DNA of 12,205 bases from an uncultured Campylobacter sp. (GCA_938036585.1 CALHQN010000211.1:1-12205); one strand, 5' to 3'; positions 1 through 6,956 are shown, counted from the first letter of the stretch. The notes: a model not told the origin generated them from the sequence alone. Program-made: numbers and translations.

Positions 1-2
1 AC

Positions 3-305
3 CGCATCGCTATCTACGACGCTGCGATCTCGTGCGAGATAAAGGGCTCGAGCGACGCCAAAATGACCGCCGTCGTGCCTGCAAATTTAGAACCGATCCT
101 TAGCGGAGCGCGCATCGTGCAGGTATTCGCAAACGGCGGCAAGGCACATGAAATCTGTGAAAAATACCTAAAAACTCAAATTTTAAACGCAACGGGCAGA
201 GAGCCCGCGAAGCTACCCTCGACTAGCCCAGCGAATGCAAATTTTAGCTTTGAAAGGCTCGTGCGCGAGTGGGCAATCGTCGCGGATATGTTGAAGCGCG
301 CCTAA
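3..305 (+). CDS. DNA-deoxyinosine (hypoxanthine) glycosylase, 3' part
   Basis: Partial gene whose 5' end lies before the window; the open frame runs from base 3 to the TAA at 303-305 (100 codons visible). It resembles the C-terminal part of the DNA-deoxyinosine glycosylases of the uracil-DNA glycosylase superfamily, which excise hypoxanthine formed by adenine deamination. The visible segment has the family-like run YDAAISCEIKGSSDA, then VVPANLEPIL, a core strand with FANGGKA, and the late motif LPSTSPANA, which corresponds to the DNA-intercalating HPSP-type motif of UDGs. The protein ends with an amphipathic stretch rich in Trp and Arg (FERLVREWAIVADML). The N-terminal catalytic motif is outside the window, so activity cannot be judged. 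An internal ATG at 63 is in frame but would cut off conserved sequence, so it is not the start. The next gene begins 167 bases downstream and is probably a separate unit. Confidence 0.8.
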   Translation, partial: RIAIYDAAISCEIKGSSDAKMTAVVPANLEPILSGARIVQVFANGGKAHEICEKYLKTQILNATGREPAKLPSTSPANANFSFERLVREWAIVADMLKRA

Positions 306-472
306 ATTTAGCGCTCGGCTCCGTTAAACAGCGTGCGAGGCTTACGGGTACGGCTTGCACTCCGCCCGCATCATAAACCAAATCCACAGCCCAAACTCCG
401 TGAGGATTTATCTAAAATTTAGCTTCAAATTTTAAAATTCTTCAAATTTAACCGAGCCAAAGGAAGCAAAAT

Positions 473-1684
473 ATGAAAACCCGCAAACTCGCGCAAAATT
501 CGCTCAATCCGAGTTTAAATTTAGTGCGAAATTTAACTCTTTCAAGCGCATTAAAACTTCTGATTCTACTTCCGTTTTTAGCGCTGGGCGCGCAAGCCCT
601 GGAGCCAAAAATCCTAATGCAGCCCGAGCCGATTCTGAAAAACGGCCTGTATTTCGTAGCGGACAAGCCCTACAGCGGGACGCTCAAGGTGCTGCATTAT
701 AGCGTCGAGGATCTCTACGACGTAAATTTTATGGGCGTCGTCTACCCTAGAGCAAAGCCGCTACCGCCCACTCTTATCAGAGAGATCGACGTAAAGAACG
801 GCACTGCAGTGCGCGAGCGCAATTATTTCGACGGCAGAGACAAGCCCTCAAACGAATATCCACTAAAAAACGGCCTGTACGACGGCGTCGCGAAGAGCTA
901 CTACGCGGACGGCGGCGAGCTGAGATCGCAGAGCGAATACAAAGCCGGCAAGCGCGAGGGTTTTTACAAGCTGTATTATCAGGGAAGCGGCAAGCTAAAG
1001 CAGCAGGGCGCGTATAAAGCGGATAGGCGCGAGGGCGTTTTCACCGACTACTACGAAAGCGGCAAAGTAAGCGCGCGCCATCCGTATAAGGACGGGCTGC
1101 GAAACGGCAAGGACGTGGATTATTACAAAAGCGGCAAAGTGCGCGGCGAGCGAACATACAAAGCGGGTAAGCGCCAAGGCACGGAAAAATGGTATTACGA
1201 AAGCGGCGCGCTAAAGCAGATGGGCGCATACAAGGACGACAGCAAACAGGGCATTTGGAAGTGGTTTTACGAGGACGGCAAGACGCGCGTAATCGAAAAT
1301 TTCAAAGACGGCGAACGCGACGGTGCGGTGCGCGAATACTACGGGGGTGGCGCGCTGCAGGGCGAATACGAGTTCAAGCGCGGCAGGCAAACGGGCACGA
1401 GTAAGCAATACCACGCAAGCGGTGCGCTTGCGGCGAAGGTGATGTTCAGAGACGGGCGCAAGCACGGGCTTTATGAAACTTACTACGAAAACGGCGTGCT
1501 CAAGGCTAGAGTGACGTTCAAGGATGGGCTCGAGACGGGCGCGGCGAAGCACTACTACGCAGACGGCAAGCTCGAAGCCGAGGGCGAGTTTGAGCACGGC
1601 AGGCTCGTGCGCGCCAAAAAATACGACGAAGCAGGCAATCTAATCAGCGATAAATCCGATAAAAACGGGCTGGCAAGGGAGTAA
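473..1684 (+). CDS. Secreted MORN-2/YwqK-type repeat protein
   Basis: A 403-residue protein of the family often labelled 'toxin-antitoxin system YwqK family antitoxin'. Residues 1-42 look like a long signal peptide: basic N-region, hydrophobic core LKLLILLPFLALG and a likely cleavage after AQA. A non-repeat region follows (about 43-137), then ten consecutive repeats of 24-25 residues starting at Gly138, 163, 188, 212, 236, 260, 284, 308, 332 and 356, and a degenerate last unit from 380. Each unit reads roughly G-x4-YY-x2-G-x-L-x6-Y/F-K-x-G, the MORN_2 pattern, which is expected to form stacked beta-hairpins. The start ATG has AAAGGAAG at 459-466. No toxin gene lies next to it, so the antitoxin label has no support here; a periplasmic or surface binding or scaffold role is inference. 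I cannot name a substrate or partner. Confidence 0.85.
   Translation: MKTRKLAQNSLNPSLNLVRNLTLSSALKLLILLPFLALGAQALEPKILMQPEPILKNGLYFVADKPYSGTLKVLHYSVEDLYDVNFMGVVYPRAKPLPPTLIREIDVKNGTAVRERNYFDGRDKPSNEYPLKNGLYDGVAKSYYADGGELRSQSEYKAGKREGFYKLYYQGSGKLKQQGAYKADRREGVFTDYYESGKVSARHPYKDGLRNGKDVDYYKSGKVRGERTYKAGKRQGTEKWYYESGALKQMGAYKDDSKQGIWKWFYEDGKTRVIENFKDGERDGAVREYYGGGALQGEYEFKRGRQTGTSKQYHASGALAAKVMFRDGRKHGLYETYYENGVLKARVTFKDGLETGAAKHYYADGKLEAEGEFEHGRLVRAKKYDEAGNLISDKSDKNGLARE
884..1609 (+). repeat. 72-75 bp tandem coding repeat array (MORN-2 units)
   Basis: Ten in-frame units; the first two are 75 bp (25 codons) and the next eight are 72 bp. Units 4 and 5 of the protein's repeat region share close DNA words such as TAYTACRAAAGCGGCAAAGT, and the next unit shares most of it, so the middle of the array looks more recently duplicated or homogenised than the ends. 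Confidence 0.8.
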
Positions 1685-2488
1685 AGCGGGCTAAATTTTA
1701 AAATTTTGCAGGTTTGGAATTTTGGGTAGGCTTAAATTTTAAGCAGACTCGGCTTTATGTTTTGCGTTTCAGACAGATGCGGCTTTGAATTTTGATTAAG
1801 TGCAACTTTGGGCGAGTGTAACTTTATACAGCGCGCGAATATGGCTTGACGCTTTAAACGAGCGGGGCTTCGTGCAGCGCAGCTCGTCGCGTGATTTGAG
1901 CTGATGCGGTTAAAATTCCACGCTGTATTTTGGCGCACATAGCGCGCAGATACGCCCGACGCGGCATAGCTTGTCTTTTTGACATAGCGAGTTTTTCTCA
2001 GCGCAGCGCAAATTTTTAAAATTTAAAGCGAAATTTCAAGCCGAAACGGCACTGAAATTTCAACCGCCGAAAGGATAAATTCGACGATCAAATTTCGTTA
2101 AATTTAGCCCGCAATTCGCAAGCCGCGCTATTCGGGCGTAAATTTTAAACCCGCCGCACCCCGCCTTTGGTGCGGTAAATTTTATCTAGACAGATAACAA
2201 TTTTACGGACTGTCAATTTATAACTTTAAAATTTTACGGGATGCTCGATCGTAGCGTTAAATTTCAATACGCAGTACCAAATGACTAAAAATCAAAATTT
2301 GCACAAATTTAGCATACGGCGAGATAGCGAGCTAGAAATATTCACAGCAACCCTGGGGCTACGCGACGCAGTATTTTTAGGATAAAATACGGTGCCGAAA
2401 GGTGAAAAATGCTTATAAATTTAGCGCGCGGCGGGCATAGAGAACCGAAAATCCGCAGCGCTAAAGTTTACTCGGCAAAAGCCTAAAT
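1685..2488. other. 804-bp region without a convincing gene
   Basis: Lies between the 3' ends of the MORN-repeat gene and the sod homologue. It is rich in AAATTTTAAAATT-type words (1693-1707, 2010-2024, 2224-2236) and short direct repeats: GAAATTTCAA at 2030-2039 and 2054-2063, and CAGACTCGGCTTT / CAGATGCGGCTTT near 1745 and 1774. A minus-strand open frame at 1732-1938 has no ribosome site or recognisable content. A possible 25-codon frame with promoter and ribosome site sits at 2409-2486. I could not read a known decayed gene in any frame; mutational relics of a lost gene are possible. Confidence 0.6.
2154..2175. terminator. GC-rich hairpin, possible terminator
   Basis: Perfect 7-bp stem CCGCACC / GGTGCGG with an 8-base loop (2161-2168). 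It is flanked by AT-rich sequence on both sides (TAAATTTTA after it on the plus strand; on the minus strand the stem is followed by CGGGTTTAAAATTT). Neither side has a clean T-run, and it is 310-470 bases from the nearest gene ends, so a terminator role for the converging units is only possible. Confidence 0.3.
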
Positions 2489-3220
2489 CTACCCGCAGCA
2501 GCCGCAATCGCAACGCGAAGATGCGGCGGGGTGAAGCTCGCCGATATAGAGCTTTACGGAGTCAAGTCCTTGCTTTTTCGCATGGAAGTAGGCGTCGCTT
2601 GCAAAGCCGAAGTCCGCAAAGCGCAAGAAATTCTCCACGTAGGACTTGCGTGTATTCTGATGATCTATGTAGTAGGCGTGCTCCCAAAGATCGCAGGCTA
2701 AAAGCGGAATTTTACCATGCACGATCGGCGTGTCCGCATTTTGCGTCGTGATGATTTCTAAATTCGCGCCGCGCTCGTCGCACGCAAGCCAACACCAGCC
2801 GCTGCCAAAAAGCCCCAGCTCGCGCTTTAAAAACTCACTTTTAAAATTTTCTATCCCGCCGAAAGCCTGCGCCAAAGCATCCGCGAGCTCGCCACTAGGC
2901 TCACTTGGCTGCGCGATGCAGTCGAAGTAAAAATCGTGGTTGTAAATTTCAGAGGCGTTGTTAAAAATACGGCTAAAACCTAGGCAAATTTGATAAAGCT
3001 TTGAAATTTGCGAAAAATCGCACTCCTCGCCGCGCGTATCCTTAAACGACTGCGTGATGATCGTAAAAAGATCCGCGTTTTGTATCGGCGTGTCCGCTAT
3101 ATCTTGATTTAGGGCGGAGACGTAGTCCTCGCAAAGCCCGCCGTGATGAAATTTCAAACTTTGCAAGCTCGCGATTTTATTCGTGCGCGGATCAAAAGGC
3201 AGCGCCCTGGATCTAAACAC
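2489..3220 (-). CDS. Divergent iron-type superoxide dismutase homologue with Cys-rich tail
   Basis: A 243-residue protein of the Fe/Mn superoxide dismutase family. By motif alignment with E. coli SodB the four metal ligands are present: His25 (FHHGG), His95 (IYNHDFYFDC), Asp177 and His181 (DLWEHAYYID). Tyr33, Asn94, Trp142 (FGSGW) and the dimer Glu180 are also kept, and Ala162 in NADTP is of the iron type. Three things differ from ordinary SodB. The Gln69 position is Glu91. The HGKHH motif reads HGGLCED, so the His30 and His31 positions are Leu29 and Cys30. There is an insertion of about 20 residues (about 60-82) before FNNAS, and the C-terminus ends RCDCGCCG. The GTG start shares its G with the TAG stop of the upstream acidic gene, and GAGGA in that gene's last codons is the ribosome site; this start matches the usual distance to the first His ligand. 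The dismutase activity is uncertain. It is probably a paralogue, but I cannot see whether a standard sodB exists elsewhere. Confidence 0.85.
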   Translation of the reverse strand: MFRSRALPFDPRTNKIASLQSLKFHHGGLCEDYVSALNQDIADTPIQNADLFTIITQSFKDTRGEECDFSQISKLYQICLGFSRIFNNASEIYNHDFYFDCIAQPSEPSGELADALAQAFGGIENFKSEFLKRELGLFGSGWCWLACDERGANLEIITTQNADTPIVHGKIPLLACDLWEHAYYIDHQNTRKSYVENFLRFADFGFASDAYFHAKKQGLDSVKLYIGELHPAASSRCDCGCCG

Positions 3221-3393
3221 TAATAATCCTCGTCGCCGAAATTGTTATAATCGTTGAATCCGTCCTCGTCGTCGTAGCTGTAATCGTCCTCGTCGTAGTT
3301 GTAGCCGTAGTTCTCCTCGCCGCTAAGCAAGTCGTCGTCCTCGTACTCGTCCTCATTGAAGTCTTCATCTTCGAAATCATCGAAATCAGCCAT
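3220..3393 (-). CDS. Ultra-acidic 57-residue protein of unknown function
   Basis: Not recognised as a known family. The 57 residues include 28 Asp/Glu, 8 Tyr and no Lys, Arg or His. It begins MADFDDFEDED and continues as Asp/Tyr/Asn/Gly-rich, low-complexity sequence to GDEDY, so it is probably disordered and strongly anionic. I choose the ATG at 3391-3393 because a perfect AGGAGG (3400-3405) lies 6 bases upstream; an earlier in-frame ATG at 3406-3408 would overlap that ribosome site. The gene overlaps the end of mscS by 8 bases and its TAG stop overlaps the GTG of the sod homologue by one base, so it is translated inside a tightly coupled operon. Possible roles (metal buffering, a chaperone or partner for the SOD homologue, a nucleic acid mimic) are guesses. 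Its strong ribosome site and overlaps argue that it is a real gene. Confidence 0.75.
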   Translation of the reverse strand: MADFDDFEDEDFNEDEYEDDDLLSGEENYGYNYDEDDYSYDDEDGFNDYNNFGDEDY

Positions 3394-5488
3394 CTTTGCC
3401 CTCCTCATTTTTATTTAAATTTGCGTCGTTATCATACTCGACTTTCGGAAATTTTTCAATATAAACGCTCTGAGACGGGAAGGCAAACGATAGCCCGTTT
3501 TGCTCCACGATCTCCATTATTTTAAACAAAACATCCTCTTTGGTTTGGATGAAATTTGCCCATACTACGGTCTTTGTAAAGCAGTAAACCAAAATATTAA
3601 TGGACGAATCCCCAAAGCCGTCCAGCGCGACGAACAACGTGCTTTTATAGCCCGCCAAATCATCGATAGAGACCATATTTTGCCTGTATCTCATTCTAAA
3701 ATCGCGAGAATTTAGCGCCGTATCCGCAGACTGCGCGATGTCCGGGTGCGCTTTTAGCATCTCTCTGATGTCGTTTACGCACTTTCGCAATTGAGCCGCG
3801 CTCGCACCGTATTCGACGCCCACGGTAAGCTTTAAAATTCGTCCTACCTTTCTGCGGTTCCAGTTTTTAATATTTTGCGCCATTATGTTGGAGTTCGGCA
3901 CAAAAACAAGAGCGTTATCAAAGGTTCTGATCGTGGTCTTTCTAAAGCCCGTTTCGACGACGTTTCCCTCCACGTCGCCCAATACGACCCAATCGCCTTG
4001 CGAAAACGAGTTATCAAACAGCAGCAGCACGGAGGAGAAGAAATTTGCGATGATGTCCTTGGTCGCAAACGCGATCGCAAGTCCGCCGATTCCGAGCGAC
4101 GCCATAAGCGCCGAGATATCAAAGCCCAGCCGTTCTAACACCAAAAGCGCGGCGATGATGACTACGATGACGTATAAAATTTTAACGACCAAATTTATGA
4201 CGTCTTTTCTGACGCCTTTTTTCGTGATGTTTCCGAGCACGACGATACCGTAGCCGTCGATGATCTCGATTACGAGCCACGCCCAAAGCACGACGTAGAT
4301 TATCGAGAATAAATTTGCAAATTTAATCGGCACCGGTGCGGGATAGTAAAAGATGCTAAGGCAGATATCCACCGAGTAAGCGATAAGCAAAACGCCCATC
4401 GGACGCTTTATGATATCCACGACCTGAGTTTTTATCGTTTCGCTATCTAAAGAAAAACCCTTGCTGAAAAATTTGAAAATAAAATAGATGATGTTGGCTA
4501 GCAATCTACGAAGCGAGTAGAAAAACAGCGTAATCAGCGTGATTAGAATAAACTTACCGAAATTTACGTGGCTGAGTTTAAACGGAATTTTATCGTTGAT
4601 ATAATCGATCACTGATTTAAAATTTAGACTCGTAAAAACTACGTTAGTCGCGAGCAGATCGCTGTTTCGCGCGAGATACTCAAGCACCTCGTCGTAAGTC
4701 TGCTTATCGTTTTTCAAATCGTTTATCTTGGCATCTAAGGCGTCCACCTGCCCTTGATTGCTTAGATTATTTTTCAGATCGGCAAGCTTGGAAAAATCCC
4801 TCGTTTGTAAATTTAATAGCGTACCGCTTAGCTCACTCTCCAGCTCGCTTCTATTGGCGCCGTTTACAAACATATTTTCAATCTTCATAAGCGAAGTATA
4901 AAAGATCTCCGACATCTCCATCTTTTCAAGATCCGCGCTCGCGTTGATATACTCGGGGGAATTTTGCCTTTTGGCGTATTTTTTAAGCGTGCTTTGGATG
5001 CTCTTTTTATTCTCGGCGTAGGACATCACCGCTTCGATATCCATATCTTGCTGCGTAATAGCAAAAGGCAGGCGATCGAAAAGCTTCGCTTTGTTTCTCT
5101 CGATCGCGTCCAGCTCGTTTTTGCTCGCATTTTTATCGCCGCTTGCGAGCAGGGAGTTTTTTTGTAAATTTAACTTTTTGATCTCGTTTACGACCGAAAT
5201 CAGTGTCACGTCGCTTGCGCTTTTTTTCTGCGAAGTCTCGGTTTTAGCGACCTTTTCCGCGATTAGATCTATCACTTCGCTCTTGTTGCCGTCTTCGCTT
5301 CCCAGCGAGCTGGATAGGATTTTCGTTACCTCTTTTTTGATCTCGGTTTTATTGTGCTCGACCGTAGAATTTGTTTCGCTCGCGGCGGTCGAATTGCTCT
5401 CTACGAAATTGGTTAAATTTGAATCCTCCGCCGCGCCCAGCGTAAATAAAAGGCAGCTTGCCAAAAAGCAGATTATCGATCTTTTCAT
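3386..5488 (-). CDS. MscS-family mechanosensitive channel with large periplasmic N-terminal region
   Basis: A 700-residue inner-membrane channel that should open under membrane tension and release solutes after osmotic downshock. Residues 1-20 are a signal peptide ending LGAA. Residues 21-305 are hydrophilic, helical and partly coiled-coil, and should be periplasmic. Membrane segments lie near 311-338, 363-382, 391-418, 431-453 and 459-492; the last is the pore helix of the MscS family (SLGIGGLAIAFATKDIIANF). The cytoplasmic beta domain follows (GDWVVLGDVEGNVVETGFRKT, FVPNSNIMAQNIKNW) and the C-terminal domain ends near GLSFAFPSQSVYI. The periplasmic region has six D/E-X-N-X-S/T motifs (Asn24, 32, 40, 46, 68, 120). 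The ATG overlaps the TGA of canB in an ATGA. Its place after canB matches my recollection of C. jejuni Cj0237-Cj0238. It is larger than E. coli MscS (286 residues) because of the N-terminal extension. Confidence 0.95.
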   Translation of the reverse strand: MKRSIICFLASCLLFTLGAAEDSNLTNFVESNSTAASETNSTVEHNKTEIKKEVTKILSSSLGSEDGNKSEVIDLIAEKVAKTETSQKKSASDVTLISVVNEIKKLNLQKNSLLASGDKNASKNELDAIERNKAKLFDRLPFAITQQDMDIEAVMSYAENKKSIQSTLKKYAKRQNSPEYINASADLEKMEMSEIFYTSLMKIENMFVNGANRSELESELSGTLLNLQTRDFSKLADLKNNLSNQGQVDALDAKINDLKNDKQTYDEVLEYLARNSDLLATNVVFTSLNFKSVIDYINDKIPFKLSHVNFGKFILITLITLFFYSLRRLLANIIYFIFKFFSKGFSLDSETIKTQVVDIIKRPMGVLLIAYSVDICLSIFYYPAPVPIKFANLFSIIYVVLWAWLVIEIIDGYGIVVLGNITKKGVRKDVINLVVKILYVIVVIIAALLVLERLGFDISALMASLGIGGLAIAFATKDIIANFFSSVLLLFDNSFSQGDWVVLGDVEGNVVETGFRKTTIRTFDNALVFVPNSNIMAQNIKNWNRRKVGRILKLTVGVEYGASAAQLRKCVNDIREMLKAHPDIAQSADTALNSRDFRMRYRQNMVSIDDLAGYKSTLFVALDGFGDSSINILVYCFTKTVVWANFIQTKEDVLFKIMEIVEQNGLSFAFPSQSVYIEKFPKVEYDNDANLNKNEEGKDG

Positions 5489-6123
5489 AGCCCCGCGTCC
5501 TCGTTTAAAAGAATAAAATGCGCCTCTTTTTCGTCGTAATTAAAAAGCTCGCCCGTTTCGATCACATAATGCCAGCCGTAAATTTTAACCTCGCCGCTTT
5601 CATACGCCTCTTTAATCCCGGGAAAGCTAAGTAAATTCTGCATGGAATTTATGATGTTTAGCCGCTCGGCGATCCATTCGCGCTTATCTGCGTTTAAATT
5701 TGGAATTTTTAAAATTTGATCCTTCACCGGCTGCATTAAATTTAGCCAGCGCACCACATTCGGGATTTTTTCAAGTTTTTTGGCGTCGTAAAATAGTGCT
5801 GCGCAACCGCCGCAGTTGCTGTGCCCGCAAACGATGATATTTTTGATATTTAGCGAATACAGCGCGTATTCGATCGCCGCAGTCGTGGATACGTACTCCT
5901 CGCTAACTCGATACGGCGGCACGACGTTTGCGATATTTCGCACGACGAAAAGCTCTCCAGGAAGTGTTGAAGTAATCAGGCTCGGCACCACTCGCGAGTC
6001 GGAGCATCCGATAAAAAGGGTATGAGGTTTTTGTTTGTTCGCGAGAGTACCGAAAAGCTCGGCATGCTCGGCGAAATTTTCTTCCATAAATTTAATAGCT
6101 CCGCTTATTAACTGGCTAGGCAT
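5485..6123 (-). CDS. canB: Beta-class carbonic anhydrase
   Basis: A 212-residue zinc enzyme that interconverts CO2 and bicarbonate in the cytoplasm, relevant to a capnophilic organism and to carboxylation reactions. The beta-class signature is complete: zinc ligands Cys40, His101 and Cys104 (GCSDSR and CGHSNCGG) and the Asp42-Arg44 catalytic dyad, followed by the usual C-terminal KIYGWHYVIETGEL segment. The length is normal for the family. The ATG has AAGGAG (6129-6134) five bases upstream and a TATAAT-type promoter upstream, so it is the first gene of the operon canB-mscS-acidic protein-sod. It overlaps mscS by four bases (ATGA), which suggests translational coupling. The gene symbol follows the C. 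jejuni naming that I recall for Cj0237. Confidence 0.95.
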   Translation of the reverse strand: MPSQLISGAIKFMEENFAEHAELFGTLANKQKPHTLFIGCSDSRVVPSLITSTLPGELFVVRNIANVVPPYRVSEEYVSTTAAIEYALYSLNIKNIIVCGHSNCGGCAALFYDAKKLEKIPNVVRWLNLMQPVKDQILKIPNLNADKREWIAERLNIINSMQNLLSFPGIKEAYESGEVKIYGWHYVIETGELFNYDEKEAHFILLNEDAGL

Positions 6124-6147
6124 ACTTTCTCCTTAAAAAAGTCGGAA

Positions 6148-6153
6148 ATTATA
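6148..6153 (-). promoter_or_regulatory. -10 box for the canB operon
   Basis: TATAAT on the minus strand, within TGATATATAATTTCC, 25 bases before the canB ATG and followed by AAGGAG at 6129-6134. No clear -35 box is seen, as is usual for sigma-70 promoters in Campylobacter. The 131-base region 6124-6254 is divergent and also serves the BI-1 gene. Confidence 0.65.
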
Positions 6154-6254
6154 TATCACTTTCATAAATAGATAGAATTCCGGAAATTTTTAATTATATA
6201 TTTACCAAATTTTCGCTAAACTCCCCGCTCATAAACCATAAGAAGGAGACAAAC

Positions 6255-6950
6255 ATGAGTCTATATGACAGACGAAATTATGCGGACGGATACGAAGTAT
6301 CTGACGCGTCGCTGGATCAAGGACGGATATCTAAGAACATCAAGGAAACCTACGCGCTTTTAACCGCCTCTATGGTGGCCGCTACCGCGGGAGCTTTCGT
6401 GGCGATGAATTTCGGTATTAGCCTAGCTCTTAATCCGATCGTATATCTAATAGTTTTGATGGGATTGATATTTGGTATGCAAGCAGCAGTAAGTCGCGGC
6501 GCCAACACGATCGCGCTGATTTTGCTTTTTGCATTTACCTTTATCACCGGTCTTACTATAGGCAAACTGATCGCTATATATATCGCAGCAGGCGCAGGCA
6601 GCGTAGTGACGCAGGCTTTCATAACTACTGCAGTGGTTTTCGGCGCGCTTACCGTTTATGCGATAAACACCAAAACCCGCTTCGATTCGTGGGGCAAGCC
6701 GCTATTTATATCGCTTATAGCCATTATCGGCCTAAGTCTTTTGAACTATTTCTTTTTCAGAAGCTCTATGCTTGATCTAGCGATTGCGGCGTTTTCGGCT
6801 TTAGTCTTTTCGATGTATATCATCTACGATACTAAAAATATCATAAACGGCACCTATGCCTCACCTATAATGGCCGCCGTGAGTATGTATCTAAACATCT
6901 ACAATCTCTTCCTTGCACTGCTAAGAATTTTCGGCGCAAGTAGAGACTAA
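6255..6950 (+). CDS. Bax inhibitor-1/YccA family membrane protein
   Basis: A 231-residue integral inner-membrane protein with a short hydrophilic N-terminus (YDRRNYADGYEVSD) and about seven hydrophobic segments (near 33-54, 60-77, 84-104, 117-137, 149-167, 171-190 and 206-226). The family signature is present near the C-terminus: MYIIYDTKNIING (188-199) with its conserved Asp192, then MYLNIYNLFLALLRIFG. Bacterial members include YccA, which modulates the FtsH protease in E. coli, and BsYetJ, a pH-sensitive calcium leak protein; which role applies here cannot be seen. AAGGAG at 6243-6248 lies six bases before the ATG. The gene is divergent from canB and is followed by a hairpin and a separate secG promoter, so it may be transcribed alone. 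Confidence 0.92.
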   Translation: MSLYDRRNYADGYEVSDASLDQGRISKNIKETYALLTASMVAATAGAFVAMNFGISLALNPIVYLIVLMGLIFGMQAAVSRGANTIALILLFAFTFITGLTIGKLIAIYIAAGAGSVVTQAFITTAVVFGALTVYAINTKTRFDSWGKPLFISLIAIIGLSLLNYFFFRSSMLDLAIAAFSALVFSMYIIYDTKNIINGTYASPIMAAVSMYLNIYNLFLALLRIFGASRD

Positions 6951-6956
6951 ATTCTA

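Noticed and set aside
1211..1597. 128-codon minus-strand open frame inside the MORN-repeat gene
   Set aside because: It is the antisense reading of the tandem repeat, so its repeats and length follow from the plus-strand array; no ribosome site or known family.
473..1684. Toxin-antitoxin locus based on the usual 'YwqK antitoxin' label
   Set aside because: There is a signal peptide, no adjacent small toxin gene, and the label for this family comes from transfer between databases rather than from anything visible here.
1732..1938. 68-codon minus-strand frame in the gene-free region
   Set aside because: No ribosome site, no recognisable domain, and composition like the surrounding repeat-rich non-coding DNA.
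2281..2385. 34-codon plus-strand frame (MTKNQNLHKF...)
   Set aside because: No ribosome site before the ATG and no recognisable content; the promoter and ribosome site downstream fit the 2409 frame better.
3394..3408. Longer start of the acidic protein at the ATG 3406-3408
   Set aside because: It would place the AGGAGG ribosome site inside the coding sequence and add the only basic residues; the ATG at 3391-3393 is spaced ideally from AGGAGG.
5091..5516. 141-codon plus-strand frame opposite mscS, and another at 3885-4253
   Set aside because: Both lie wholly or mostly antisense to a well-supported gene, have Ser/Leu-rich shadow composition and no ribosome site.
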